DNA of 64,000 nt from Rhypophila decipiens (taxonomy: Eukaryota; Ascomycota; Sordariomycetes; Sordariales; Naviculisporaceae): contig MU858045.1 in the NCBI GenBank assembly GCA_033297075.1, positions 1 to 64,000 of the forward strand, in the 5' to 3' direction. Both the position numbers and the translations under genes were made by a program. This document shows, piece by piece, positions 11,973 to 24,500 of the stretch. The notes below the pieces were generated by a model. The model was not told where the DNA came from. It saw only the letters and a program-made list of their open reading frames with translations, and ran no database searches. The number at the start of each line of letters is the position of its first letter. Position 1 is the first letter of the stretch.

Positions 11973-13735
11973 ATGGCCGGACTAATCGATTTTCTAATTC
12001 CGACCCCGGACTTCCTCTGGTCTCCCAGGTTCTGGCTGATTTTCCACGTCATAATTTGGTACGATTATAACCCATCTTGTGGAGAACTGCGCTCCGCCTC
12101 ATGCTTTGGAGACTTTTTTTGTGTTGACAATTTGTACAGGTTGCACCGCTATGTGAGACTACTTGTCCATTGCTGGGCCCATTGGACCTACAAGTCGATC
12201 ATCCCAAAGGCTGAGAAGCCAAAGTATACATCCCAGGATGTCACAGTCATCATTCCCACGATCCATAATAGGTTCCAGGAGCTGCATGACTCCCTGCACA
12301 GCATCCTCGCCTGTCGACCGGCCAAGTTGATTCTCGTGACGACGTGGAATAAACACGCGGCTTTGGAACAAATGGTAGCAGATCTCAGGACCCCACCGGC
12401 CACATACCACACCGAAATCGAGGTCCTCCATGTCGACAAGGCAAACAAGCGACTCCAGGTCTGCAAAGCGCTGGAAGAGGACCACGTCAAGACGCCCATC
12501 ACGGTCATGGCGGACGACGACGTGGAATGGCCATCGACCCTCATGCCATGGCTCTTGGCGCCCTTCGAGGATGACAAGATCGGGGGAGTCGGTACTTGCC
12601 AGAGAGTGAAGCGTATCGACGGGGACCTTTCCACTCGCATCTACAACTGGCTCGGAGCCGCGTATATCGAGAGGAGAAACTTTGAGATCTCGGCGACCCA
12701 CAACATCGATGGCGGAACGTCCTGCATGTCTGGCCGCACTGGCGCCTATCGGACGGAGATACTTAAGAGCTATAGCTTCCTAGGTGGCTTCAAGAACGAA
12801 AAGTGGGGTAAATACATCCTCAACGCTGACGACGACAATTTTGTCACTCGGTGGTTGGTTGCTCACCAGTGGAAGACCTGGATTCAGTATGATCCAGAGT
12901 GTGAGATCGAGACCACTCTGGAGACAAGCACGAAATTTCTTTACCAGTGCACCCGGTGGGCGAGAAGCAACTGGAGAAGCAACTGGACCAGTCTGGTGCA
13001 TGAAAAATATGTGTGGAGGTGAGTCGACCCGTTAACAACCGAGCTACATACACCCTTGTCTCTCAGACCCCTGTCACATGCCCCCCCCCTGATCCCTGCC
13101 GGGGTACCTCGTCCTTGATCCAATCGAACCTCAGATCTAACATGGCAATTACACAGGCAACAACCATGGTGTACCTACGCCTTGCACATCGCGACTTTTA
13201 CTTCACTCGCCTTCGTCGTGGATCCTCTGTTGCTCTTCTCTTGCTGGTGGGGCACGGAAGGCTGGAGCTTGAGGGAAAGATATATTCTCCTTGCGTGTGA
13301 GGTGATCTTCACGTTTGGTTTCACCAAGGTCGTGAAACTGGTGGGCTTATTCCGGAAGAACCCGAGCGATATCATGTACTTGCCCGTGTCTATTGTGTTT
13401 GGGTACTTCCACGGCCTGATCAAGCTGTACGCACTCTTCACTCTCAAGCATGTAAGTCATCCCATGGTCCATCAACCGCAAATGCATTTATTGCATTGTT
13501 GTTACTGTTACTGACGCCAAGACAGACTTCATGGGGCAGCCGTGAAGACGGTGATGAACACAACACATTTCGACTCCAAGAGAAGCCTCGACCAAGCGAG
13601 AGCATGGCGATGCCATCCGGGCCCGATCTTCCGGACTCGGTTCAAGTATCACGGTTTTCCCAAGTTCGACGTATTACGACCAGCCCAGTCCAGATACGGG
13701 ACAACAAATGCACAGTCACGCCTGACTTGCTCTAA
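11973..13735 (+). CDS. cps1: Cps1/GT2-type polysaccharide synthase (family 2 glycosyltransferase)
   Basis: Four exons are inferred: 11973-12058, 12140-13018, 13157-13451 and 13526-13735, giving 489 residues. All junctions have GT..AG ends and keep frame. Seen: an N-terminal hydrophobic segment (about residues 20-42, formed only when intron 1 is removed), a GT-A nucleotide-sugar domain with TVIIPTI, an acidic DDD near residue 155 and a second DDD near 258, the QCTRW motif near 297 (the Q/RxxRW hallmark of processive GT2 enzymes), then three hydrophobic segments encoded by exon 3. Family knowledge: fungal Cps1/GT2 proteins are membrane glycosyltransferases related to hyaluronan and chitin synthases, needed for hyphal growth on surfaces and virulence in several species. 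Their product is not firmly established. Intron 1 (81 bp) is a multiple of three and stop-free, so an unspliced reading inserts 27 residues. The symbol is by similarity to the fungal family. Confidence 0.88.
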
Positions 13736-16700
13736 TCAAGAAGACTCAATTTTCCTTTTTCCCTTCTCATATCTGTGGCGTTGCATAGCAGGCAGAATAC
13801 TCCATGGCCAAAGTTGGCAATGAAGAGTTTCTACCCGGTATTTGTTTCACTTTGCACAGGATCACGACTCTATGGCTGAATGATCTGGATTTCCGTGTCA
13901 ACATTTGGTATGGCGCAGGGGCGGGGAAAACAGGATCGAGTTCCTCCGCCGGGACTTTCTTTTGGGTTTACGGAAAAGGTCATTATTGGGCTACATGTTC
14001 TCTGTCCGGTTCTTGCCAAAATGGGTGGGCTTCACTGGATATAAAAGTTCTTTCCTTTCTCTTGTTTTTCTCTGGGCCTCTTCATTCCTCGGTTTTTTAT
14101 TTTTGGACCCTTGCTGGGAAAACCATCGTCGACCTATTGTGTAATGGGATAACTTGTGGAGGAAGATTGCGAAACAACCTAAAGACGTTTGGCCCGGCAT
14201 CTGGGACTCCATGATCAGCATAGAGGAGCGACCTGTTATGTTTTTCGTTGGATTTTGGAGATCGGTTGCGTTGCCTTTTTCTCCCTTTCTTTCCCTTCAC
14301 AAAACGGCACCTAAAGGAATCTGGACCTGGCTCCATACCATTGCTTTTTCATGGATCCTCGCACACAAACACACCTGCATGTCACTTAACCGGCTATAGG
14401 AAGTCAAAAGGACGCATTAGAATGGGATCCGTTAGATAGCTAGATAGACTGACGGAGACGCCCTATACAACAAGAAGACTTTAGATGCCAAAGACAACGG
14501 ATTTGCGTTGGGATTCGCCGGTAATTCTCCATGTACTATGACTGGTGGCATTGTTGAGTCGGTGACCTCGACGTCGAGGGTTTTACAGCTGGACCAATCA
14601 GCATTGAGCTGATTTCCTAATTCGGATATACAGGGGCTGAGATGTTGGAGAGAAAATACATGTTTCAGCGTATTGGAAACGGTAAACCCCGAAACGGTAA
14701 TAATGCACCTACGTCGGTAAAAGTGATCAATTCCATTTTACCAAGTGAAGCACTGTACAGAACGGATTCCGAGGTACATGTCGCTTTGACAGTTTCGTTC
14801 CAGTGTCATGTCACACAGCAGGAAGGAGGACACCACCTTGTTCTGGTTCACCATGTGGTTGACATGACTGAAGGTAGAAGAGAGCACCACCTCGATCGAG
14901 AATCCAGACTGGAACGATGTTGATGCATTTGGGGTATTGGCATGTATTCCATACGGGGTATTTCGATCCGCATGCATGGGGGAGCCAGCATGTATGTAGT
15001 GTACGATCTCATCAATCACTACCCTTGGAAAACGGGTATCTGTGCAGATGGGCGGACGACACATGCAGTACCTTTGTTACACAGCATTGCCGTAAGATCC
15101 TCATTTCATCCTCGCAGCAGCAACTGTGTGTTTTGTCTCCTTCTATCCCAATGGACTTACCACTAACATGACGTCCTTCCAGCTGTTTCTTCTTGGACGG
15201 TCCACAAAGAGCGATCAACGTTGGACCGGTGTTTGGATAGTGTTACATACACCCTACCCTCCCGCTCACGCCCCCACCCTTCAACGGTCCCAAATCCTCC
15301 GGGGACAGAGAGGCTCTTTTCGCTACCCCTGATAGGCCACTTGACATATGTCGGTGCCGCAGTCGTACATATACGACCTAACATCATCACATCAATCACC
15401 TTCTGCACACTCACAGATGGAGGAGGGACGGGATGACATGAGCAGTAGTCAAAATAACCGACTTCAGGTCACCGAACTAGCTCAAGCCTCGAACATCTCT
15501 TGCCCTCTTCCCTCGCTTCTCACGCTTTGGTGAATTCTTGCGCATGTCAAGACTTCAGAAGGGTATCACGCAATGAACTACCCAAGTCAGTTAGCTCACT
15601 CTGCCGTGATATTAGCCCTCATTCGTCGTATTGCCACAGGAATTGTCAATTCAGATTGCTATACACACATTTACACTCATCCATTCACTTTGCCGGAAAG
15701 GGTACCCTTGATACCACCAACTGCCCTCCTCTTCCAAACCCACTCGGGAAAAGAGGGGCAATTCGGCTGATGTCGTCTGGATCGCAAGACCGAACTAGCC
15801 CTTGGCTGACCGGGTCACTTGAAGAAAGGAGGTAGGCCGTTCGTAGAGAACGGACGGTGATTGGTCTACCCCGCAAAATTCATGACCCAAAGATGGAGGG
15901 GGACGAACGAACCAAGGTTCATCCTTTACGTTGGGACACAGAGAAACGACCCTAATTGAAGCCTTTTCACCAAGCGCAAGAATGAGCAACCTCCATTCTT
16001 ATTTCGATTTAGTCGGTTCCCCCTACGAGGGCGGTGCTGTGACAGTCAGCCAAAGGACTCTCCAATACGCAATCGTCATCACAATGCAGTATGTGAACAA
16101 ACTTGGCCCTCACAAACCCCAAGAGATTGAATCAGCAGCTAGCCAACCAGCTTCTCAGTGCCGTCAGCTTTAATGGTATCGTCCAATCTCCAGTCTCCAA
16201 TCGATCGTGAATCTGCATCAAGTGCCATGCAGCCAGCTAATCTAGGTACCTGCCGCCTAAGCCTAAACGGTCAGAAGCCACAGGACATCACGGAAGGGAA
16301 AGAGCCAAGAAAGACACCTTGTTGCGGGCGGTGGATCAATGTGTGCTATCAAGGTCCTCATTCAGTTCGATACCACCTACCTCCTTTCTCGGAAATCGAG
16401 ATCAATCGACGTCATGGATGCTGATGAAGCAACCGGTGATCTACTGCCCGGCTCTGAGTGGAGTAGGAAGATACTTCCAAGATGCTCTAAACTCATCGGA
16501 TATTAACTTTAACTCTCTTCACACAATCTCTCTATCGAGAAACCGTTGGACAGATAAACGGCAAGACGTTGGTGCTTCACCGGTAAGGTTCAAGCTCCGC
16601 CATGACACCGGTGTATCCCCACACAACCCCTCAAGTCTCCGTTTACCGTCCCGGAGTATCGATCACGTAAAACCTACGATCGTACACTGGAGAGGACAAG

Positions 16701-17399
16701 GGGAACGAATGAGGTAAGCACTGATTTCTCTTGTCCCTCAGAGTCCCCACTACATGTGTCGTGGTCACGGAAATGCTCGGGTTATCGAATTTCGAACCAC
16801 CCAGCACACCACCTTCCTAATTATTGAAGTACCCCATTGAAAAACCGAGTTCGGGTAAGCCTCGCTGGTGGAAATTGATAAATTTTCTTGCGGGCAATGG
16901 CTCAACCTTGAACGATGTGAATGCGATGATGGAGGAACATCATCGCTGCCATCACGGTTGTTCTCCCCTGCTTTCGATACTCCGTATACATGCGGAAAAT
17001 ATTGCACGGTAATTTCTGTGCACCTCAACTTATAAACAACAGTGTCACCTGATTACTTATCAGCAACCAGAGGCCTAAAAAAAGCTATATCCCTTTTCAT
17101 CCTGCAGTTAACCAGCTTGATCATCCATCCAATGGACCAACAACGTCGCAAGTGGGGCCAGGGTGTTCTCATATGAACCTGCCGTACTGTGCGAAATCTT
17201 GGTTCACAGCGTGGCAGGCGGCGTGGGTAGATGCATGTCAGAGCAGCCAGCATGAAGATCGCACATACGATTTGGATGACATGAGCTAATAATCACCTCT
17301 TTGGCTCTTAAGATATGATGGCCCAGGAATCCAGATTCTCAAAGGAAGGACCAAGGAAGACAAACAATGGGAATCGCTGAAGATAACACACGCAACGAA
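13736..17399. other. Intergenic, no supported gene
   Basis: This begins with the 3' flank of the glycosyltransferase gene. Frames are short, discordant and without domains. A 14-bp perfect palindrome, CCTCGACGTCGAGG, lies at 14,566-14,579. One copy of the recurrent motif TACTCCGTA is at 16,978-16,986. No RNA gene was recognised. Confidence 0.5.
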
Positions 17400-17415
17400 A
17401 CTACGACCTTGTGGA

Positions 17416-18024
17416 CATGATCACAAACTCTTCCGCATTTCAAATTCCTCTTTCGTCACTCCGAACCTTTCCCTAGAGGACCCAGCAACCTGGTTGCAGA
17501 ATAAATTCAGGTACCACAAGTGCTCACCAAGTCGTATGTTCTGGCCGGGCACCTGCACAAGACCAACACATTCCTGCAAGCCTCTCTCTCCCAAGCAAGC
17601 TTCTTCTATCATCTTCTATTTGCTCGTCCAACTCCTTTTGTCGGTTCACGACAAACACGAACGAAGCAGGTCGAGGATCCTGTTGCGATCCTGGCACAAT
17701 ACCACCCTGCTAAACTAGCCCGACTCGGCGTCGAGATCAAGATCTCGGTTGCACTAGCACACCAGCCCGTGAATGTCTCCATACGATGATCTTCGTCATC
17801 GTCGAGGGGCTCTCCAAACCACCTTCAACATCGATGCCAGAATCTAGCCACACATTGTCAACGGAAACTTGACATATGTCGTGTTCGACCGAGCCGGCCA
17901 TGCTTCACACCCAATCCGCACCAGAACACACGCATACCTACTCGCTTCTCTCGACACAGTAACAGGACATGCGGGACATGGTCCAAAATGCAAGCGCTAC
18001 GCCCCCCTGTCCACTAGGCGGGAT
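17416..18024 (+). pseudogene. Decayed protein-like open frame, family unknown
   Basis: Three adjacent frame segments read like one coherent polypeptide broken by lesions. From the ATG at 17,416 a short frame ends at a TAG just before SLEDPATWLQNKF, which lies in another frame. The segment from about 17,508 to 17,789 (AGHLHKTNTFLQASLSQA, then ILAQYHPAKLARLGVEIKIS) is open. After a +1 shift near 17,785 the reading continues (ALQTTFNIDARI), meets a TAG at 17,845-17,847, then stays open (VNGNLTYVVFDRAG) to about 18,024. An acceptor-like TTCAG precedes 17,511, so one break could be a real intron. I do not recognise the family and do not assign a function. It could also be a live gene with introns I have misplaced. 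Confidence 0.3.
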
Positions 18025-18641
18025 TAAGCTACCGATAGAACTGGGGCCGGGGCCCAGCATCCAAGTGGGCTCTCCAGATCGGGAGGAGTCTGGATCTCGT
18101 CAACCTTGGCGCTCCTCCTTGGCTCGATGCACAGACGGGGGATCGAACTGTCTGCAAGAGACAGGGGGGCCAGGACAAGCCGGATTACACGTAGTGTACA
18201 AGCAGTTCCCGAAGAAGCCGTAAAGGTGTGCATGTGCATCTCGGCTCGAAAATCTTTGGACAGACAGGCACCGCAACAGGCAATAGATACCAGGACCTGG
18301 AACGGAAAATGGTGCATATAATCCGTATCCGTATTTCGTTTTCATACAGCGCTCGACTATACTATGTCTCCTCTCCACCTCGTTATCGACAACCAGGATC
18401 TTGAATCAGCTTTCTTCGGGTTGCTGCCGACTGAGTGATAAGATTGAGCTCAGAAGCCGCTATGCTCCGCGTCGAACGGATACGGATGCGGGAACAAATC
18501 GCATTCGATATTTACACGAATCATGCTGCAAGAAAAAAAATCACTTCGACATCCGCGGGAGAACGATACGTACAAGCCCAGAAGATCTTGTGTGCTTTGC
18601 TACATATTCACACCCCCACCACTGGACACACCCCTCTGAGC

Positions 18642-18662
18642 GTATCCGTACACTACGGATAC
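18642..18662. repeat. Inverted repeat, 9-bp arms, 3-nt loop
   Basis: GTATCCGTA and TACGGATAC flank CAC. The same GTATCCGTA half-site recurs close by (about 18,320-18,333, and in reverse near 18,478). This points to a small cluster of related sites rather than a lone chance palindrome. Confidence 0.7.
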
Positions 18663-21524
18663 AACCGGCGAGCATGCACTCGTTCGCAGTCCCCTCGATA
18701 TTGGCATCACTCATATGCCAATTCCATATTTACACACCACATCTCGTCCCGCCAGCGCTTAACCATTTCCTCTCGAACCTGCATTTTCTGTTTCCCAAGC
18801 CTGTTACTACCGATGTCATGATATAATGCCTGTGCGGTAGTACTCAGGCCGGCGTTCATGTCATGACACCTCCAGGCCACGAGACCTGGCAATATATCTT
18901 TCTCGGCGTCCCATGATTTTGGGCCTTGTCCAACTGTGGCTTCGGACTGTCTGGCGACACTGTATCGTGCCAGTCCTCATGGTATTGACATTTTATGATG
19001 AAATAATGGGCATGAGTTCACGCTTAATACCGGGAAATGTTTCGGAAAGCCACATGCGTCTGATGTCAGCACCCCTCGGGCTGACCAATAAGATGACAGC
19101 CTCGGTCACGATCTTGGACACCTTTGGTGATGACAGGTGAGGGGTGTGGTGAGCACGACGGGGCAGAAGACGGGTGGTGGGCTAAAAGAGGCACCGGTGT
19201 GGATTTCTAGGCAGGTGAAGAATCGCCAGAACATGCGGAGAGATTCAAGGTGAGTAAAACTGACTGCAAGAGTGTACTCGAAGATATTCGCAAAAATATC
19301 CGAAAGTTGATAAAACCGGTAGGTGGGGAACGCCATTAACAGGGGTCTCCGTTAACAAACAAGAGTTGAAGATACGTTGATGGAATACCCCTTAAAACAG
19401 ACGCCATCGAATTACATGTAGTGGCTTCAGGGACATTATGGGCCTAACGGAAATAGCACCCGAACTGTCAAGAAAACCTCGATGGACCGATCTCTGCGAG
19501 ACCGAGAGACATGTGCTTAAGCAACTTGCCATCGTTATTATACAACCGTTGAACCGAGCGATACCCGCGTCCGCTGTAAGGGCTCGCGGTTATGAAATGC
19601 GATTCTTGAATCTCCACAATCTTACGGAGTATTCATGGGGGTTTCTATGACAAAGCCAAAGGAGACAATATGCAATGCTCGTGAGCAGGCATCCCCGGGC
19701 CGTTTTGCTACTACAGTACACTACCACCTTGAAATGGGGCCCCGCTGTGAGCAAAAAGGTAGGATGTTGGAGGTAATTCGACCCCATCCCATATGCAGGG
19801 ACAGAGATACTAAACCATATGCGCACACATGAATGAGACATCAGGAAGCAAAGAAAACAAACCGGAAGCGGGAAGATGCAGATTCTTCTTGTTGGTGGGA
19901 AAACCAGGCTTGGCCTTCTCTTCTGTTCTGCGAAGTCGGTCGGCAGTAGGGAAAACACCTGCATCGAATGCAGTGCACCAAGCCTCGCCGAACGTGGGAA
20001 ATTACAACGACGTCCAGGGGGGGTGTGGGGATATATATATGGACGAACATAGGCAAGATGCCGCAATGAGCTGATGTTTTTTGACATATACGTACACGAC
20101 ATGGACAACACACCCGCCGAGGGCGGGTGGTGATGTAACGAAACCCCCATTTCGATGTCATGTATCCCAAGAGGTGTTAAGCTTCCTATGTTTCAACAAG
20201 ATGGGGGCAGCATCGCACATTGACACACTTGATTACTGTTTAACAAGCTGCCTTGACAGATAATTACCTCACCCATCGTTTGGGGTAGCCTATTCCACCT
20301 ATGGCCGTGGAGGGGGCGGGACAAATGAGGCTCGAAAAGCTTGAGATTGGAACGTCGACCGGCCCGCGAACTATCCGGCTTCGATTGTTTGTGTAAATAT
20401 AGTAAGTAACCCCTATCTCTCAATTGTCCGAGCCCACGGGCGCCGAATTAACACGGGACGAACACGGGCAGCACAGCTATATGATATATCGGTATGCAAG
20501 ATCTCCGTGGAGAAAGAGGTTGGTTCATCCCGGTAAAGCATAATAATGATATGCGAAGACGTGATTGAGTGTGCAGCGGGCATGAGAGTCCCCGAGGGAC
20601 TTTATTCTAGGTTGCGGAAGGGACAGAGAGATTGCACCCCAAATAGAGATGTCGAGATCTCGATGTCCATCCCGCGCGACCCGTGTCCCGGGGTCTACAC
20701 TACTAAAAGAAAGGTCGGGAAGGACACGGTCGGCTGGTAGTATCCGTATTATCGACAAACAACGGAGGGAAGACGGAGACGGCAGCTGGAGAGGGGTTGG
20801 TGGGGGCTTCCAGGATTCTCCGAAAATGCCGCCGCCGACTGGTTTCCTCAAAATACCGGGGTTGGGTGGCCGAAGTGGGTCAACCAACCCCCGCCCCGAC
20901 CCCGCCTCCGTTCTTCCCGCTGTTGCCGCCCGCCCGCCCGCACCCTAGGCTTTTCTTTTCACTTTGCTTTTTCTACACGTGCACGGGTATGGAAGATCAC
21001 ATCGATCACTGAAACCAAACAGCTTGGCAAAAGCTGGGGAGACTTCTATTTATTTTTTAAACTTCTTACCCCTCCCTTTCACTTCATCAACGTATGGATT
21101 AGGATGATCTCGATGGAACTTGACTGGGCCGGGGCAAAAGGGTCCAAGGATTACCATCGAATTGATTAGTCATCATTCGAACCTCCCCTGCCTGATATTC
21201 TGTAAGTTATAGAGACTACTCTAATCTAGGGTTTAATATAAAATATCCGTACCAGGAATTCCATCACATCAAATCATAAAAATTTCAAAAAGCGATCTGA
21301 TATTCATTGATATCATTCTGTGAGAATATCTTCTCGATCGACTACGTGCCAGTCATCATCAATACGGTATTTCAGCAACACACGAAACTTGCCAATACAA
21401 GCACTTCCGAATAACCGCCGGAGGACAGGTTCTTGTCACCCCGAGGCAGGCCCGATTCAAAAAAAAATTTCCTGTGTACCAACCCTGACATAATATGACC
21501 TGACCTATTTTCCTGAATGAATTT

Positions 21525-21539
21525 GGGGGGGGGGGGGGG
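21525..21539. repeat. Poly-G homopolymer tract (15 G)
   Basis: An uninterrupted G run in non-coding DNA. Its length may be uncertain in the assembly. Confidence 0.9.
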
Positions 21540-24500
21540 CTGCAAGTACACTCTGGTACCTACATGATGTTTTTTTCTCTCTCGAAAAGGAACATCACAC
21601 AGGGACGGGTAAGGCAAGACAAGAGATGACACACAAGACATGGCGGGTGTGTTCAAGAAGTTGATTAGTGGGTGCGACCTGTTGTTGAGCGGAGCAACCC
21701 GGAAAGGGGGTGTAATTATCACTCTCCTGGAGAAGGTATCTTTTTTGTTTTGTTTGTTTACACTGCCGTATTTTGTTTTGTTTGGAACCCCTGAGCGGGA
21801 CCTTCCGGCTTTTTGTAAAGGTATGCCGGCCATGTAATTACATTATCATTATAAATTCTCTCCAATTCTGGCCAAGTAATGACGTGAAAGCGTGCCCATG
21901 TGTCTGAGTATATTTTATGAAGTTACTAGGTCTTGAAAATATCTTGCTGTTTGATAGGTATCCAAGCAACGACGACATGGGGAAGGTATGGTAGTGGTCC
22001 ACCTGGTTTTTCTCTCACGTCTATTGACAAGTATACATGGGTTCTGGGAGAGGCTCGCGGCTGTAAGCACAGCAGGGATTATCACATATCTTTCTTGATC
22101 AAGACTGAACTAGAATGCTCATGAATCTCCGTTTACTTCATCGGGTCTGTGATGAGGGCGGCTAGGGACGTAGGACAGCAGATGAGACATATTCTCGGCT
22201 GAGGGTGAGAGTGTTGATGAGGCGGGCAAGTCGAGGCGGATTGTCAACGTCACTCACAGTAGCACCAACGAAACACAAGATCATAAACTGACAGCGGGAA
22301 AGCGACCGAGAATAGGGGGGGGCTCTAGTTGTGATACGTCTCCTCTGCGGTGCTGTCCGGTTTAATCTTGATCAACGTCTTCTGCATTAGAGATTCGAGG
22401 TGTGTTATGGGGATACAGCATGCCTTCCCTGCTCTTGCTCCTTCACCGGATGCTGTGCAAGGTAGAATCTGTCAACGATCATGATATTTATTTCGTTTTA
22501 GTAATACCCGACATGATATTCAGGCCGATGTCTTGTGTGAGTGTGTGTATGTGTCCAAGTCTGCCTGCGTGACCAGCTCGAGGGTGTATTGGGCACAGTT
22601 CAAGGCGTACAATGGGAGCTGACAAGTCGAAAAAGGAAACAGTAAACAAAGCTTCTGTCGTGCGTGGTTGCTGTGTTTGGTGGTCTTGATGATACTAGAG
22701 AGGTATGTTTTGACGTAAAGGGGCGTGAGCGAGGAGCGGCGGAGGGGACTGACTTGGAGGGAACGAGGTCGAAAGTCTCGAGAGTCAATGCCTACAAATG
22801 GCCTTATGGATAACCGGTGTGATTTTCTTCATCGGCTTCCTTCTTGTCCCCTCGTGAGGAGTTACTCATTCGAGAACAGCTCAAGAATAGGTATGCAGAC
22901 ATGTGTGGTGTACCGGGAACATTTTCCTTCTCTCTGCCTGTTTGGCTTTTGTCTCCTGATTTGCAACCTTACCGTCGTTTTATTTTCTCAGATCATGATC
23001 GTTTTTCTACTTGTCAGTCCCAGATTTCTGATGTCTCGATTTGTAAGTGAGCCTTCGGCCGTCTTTTTATCTCCAGGCTCGAGTCCTTACATACCGCTTT
23101 CGTTTGCCGTGCCGAGTTCGTTTTGATCGTGATACCAATCTGATGCAAGTCCAGTGATTAGTATGAAGAAGCTGAGCAAAATCGATTGCTATTTGTCCAA
23201 TCAAATCTGTGGCTTGCGAGTTATGTCTCTTTTATGCAGGAGCTTGGTATTCATCACATGATATCACATTCTCCTCACTCCTGCTTGGAGAGGTAAAGAG
23301 GAAGTTTTTTGCCTGAATAGAAGTACTTAGTAGTATTAGTAATAATGTAGGTAATCCAAGGTCGAAGTAACCAAATCCTTCCGTCAGGCTCGGGGTATGT
23401 AATCATTGTATCTCTAAGCTGATATGAGGCAAATTGCGTACCTCCCACTTACTTATCCATCTATCTTCCTGTCCATGTCTGGACTTGTAGCATCTCTAAA
23501 TACGCGAGAAAAGGGTAAAGATAAAAATACAAGCCGATTATTCTCCGGTACAATGTTCCTATTTCGATCCAGGACGGGGACCACGGCGCTTTTGTTGATG
23601 CGGGATGACTCTGTCTGCATGGATAGGAGCTAGGAATGTCACCACTGGCTTGTCCACTTCAGGTTGACTGTTTTTCTCGGCAATTCCCATGTAACTAATT
23701 TATCACCCTTCCTTCGCCTCGTGTACGAGGCTAGTGAAGCACAGGGATACCAGTGTTGTGTATGATGTGGATGTGGTATGCATGTTGGTTGAAGAGATGC
23801 TGCATTAGACCAAGATGACAAGGTAGGAACGCTAGAATGCTTTGACTCTAGCTACATGTTTCCTTCCCTTCGAGAAAAGTGCCATCTGCGGACTACAGGT
23901 AGGTGGCAGAGGGTGGCTTGCAGACAATAATAATTAGTCCGGGTCGGGCAGAAAGGCAGCGCGGGAAAGGGACTGTCGAGCAAGTAAGCAGAGCGAGAAT
24001 CCATGTTCCCTGACCGGCCTTGCTTCTGTCGCGCAAAAATGAAAAGTTCTAACAAGGTCGCTTTCGCCCTCTCCTCACCATGTTATCTTGGTGATGCCGT
24101 AACTATTGAATAAAACGTCAGGAAAACGGTGGTAGTTGTGACGTCCTCCTGGTTAGTTATCTCCGTAATCGCTGCAGGTCCAGCGAATCGAGCTCCTGCG
24201 GAAAACGCAACGGGAAAGGGGGAAGAGGTAATTGGATATAGATATGACTCGGGACAGACAGGTAGGTATCGGTGAGCAGGCTGAACCAATGTAAAACATG
24301 TCGCCATATGCCGGGCCAGGGTGGTTGAATTGCGGATGGTAGGTTGCTGGGCGACCGGTGGGAGTGGAGTGGTAGGCTGTCCGCTGTCCTTATCTCTCAG
24401 GTATGATCATCATCTTGGCCTCGATATCGGTCCCTTTCGACGGACCGAGTTTGATCCCATCTTGACAAAGTATGCCGTCTGGTGAAGCTCAAGGATGAAG

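Noticed and set aside
19590..20150. 186-codon minus-strand open frame
   Set aside because: Cys/His/Tyr-heavy random-looking composition with no supporting structure or neighbours.
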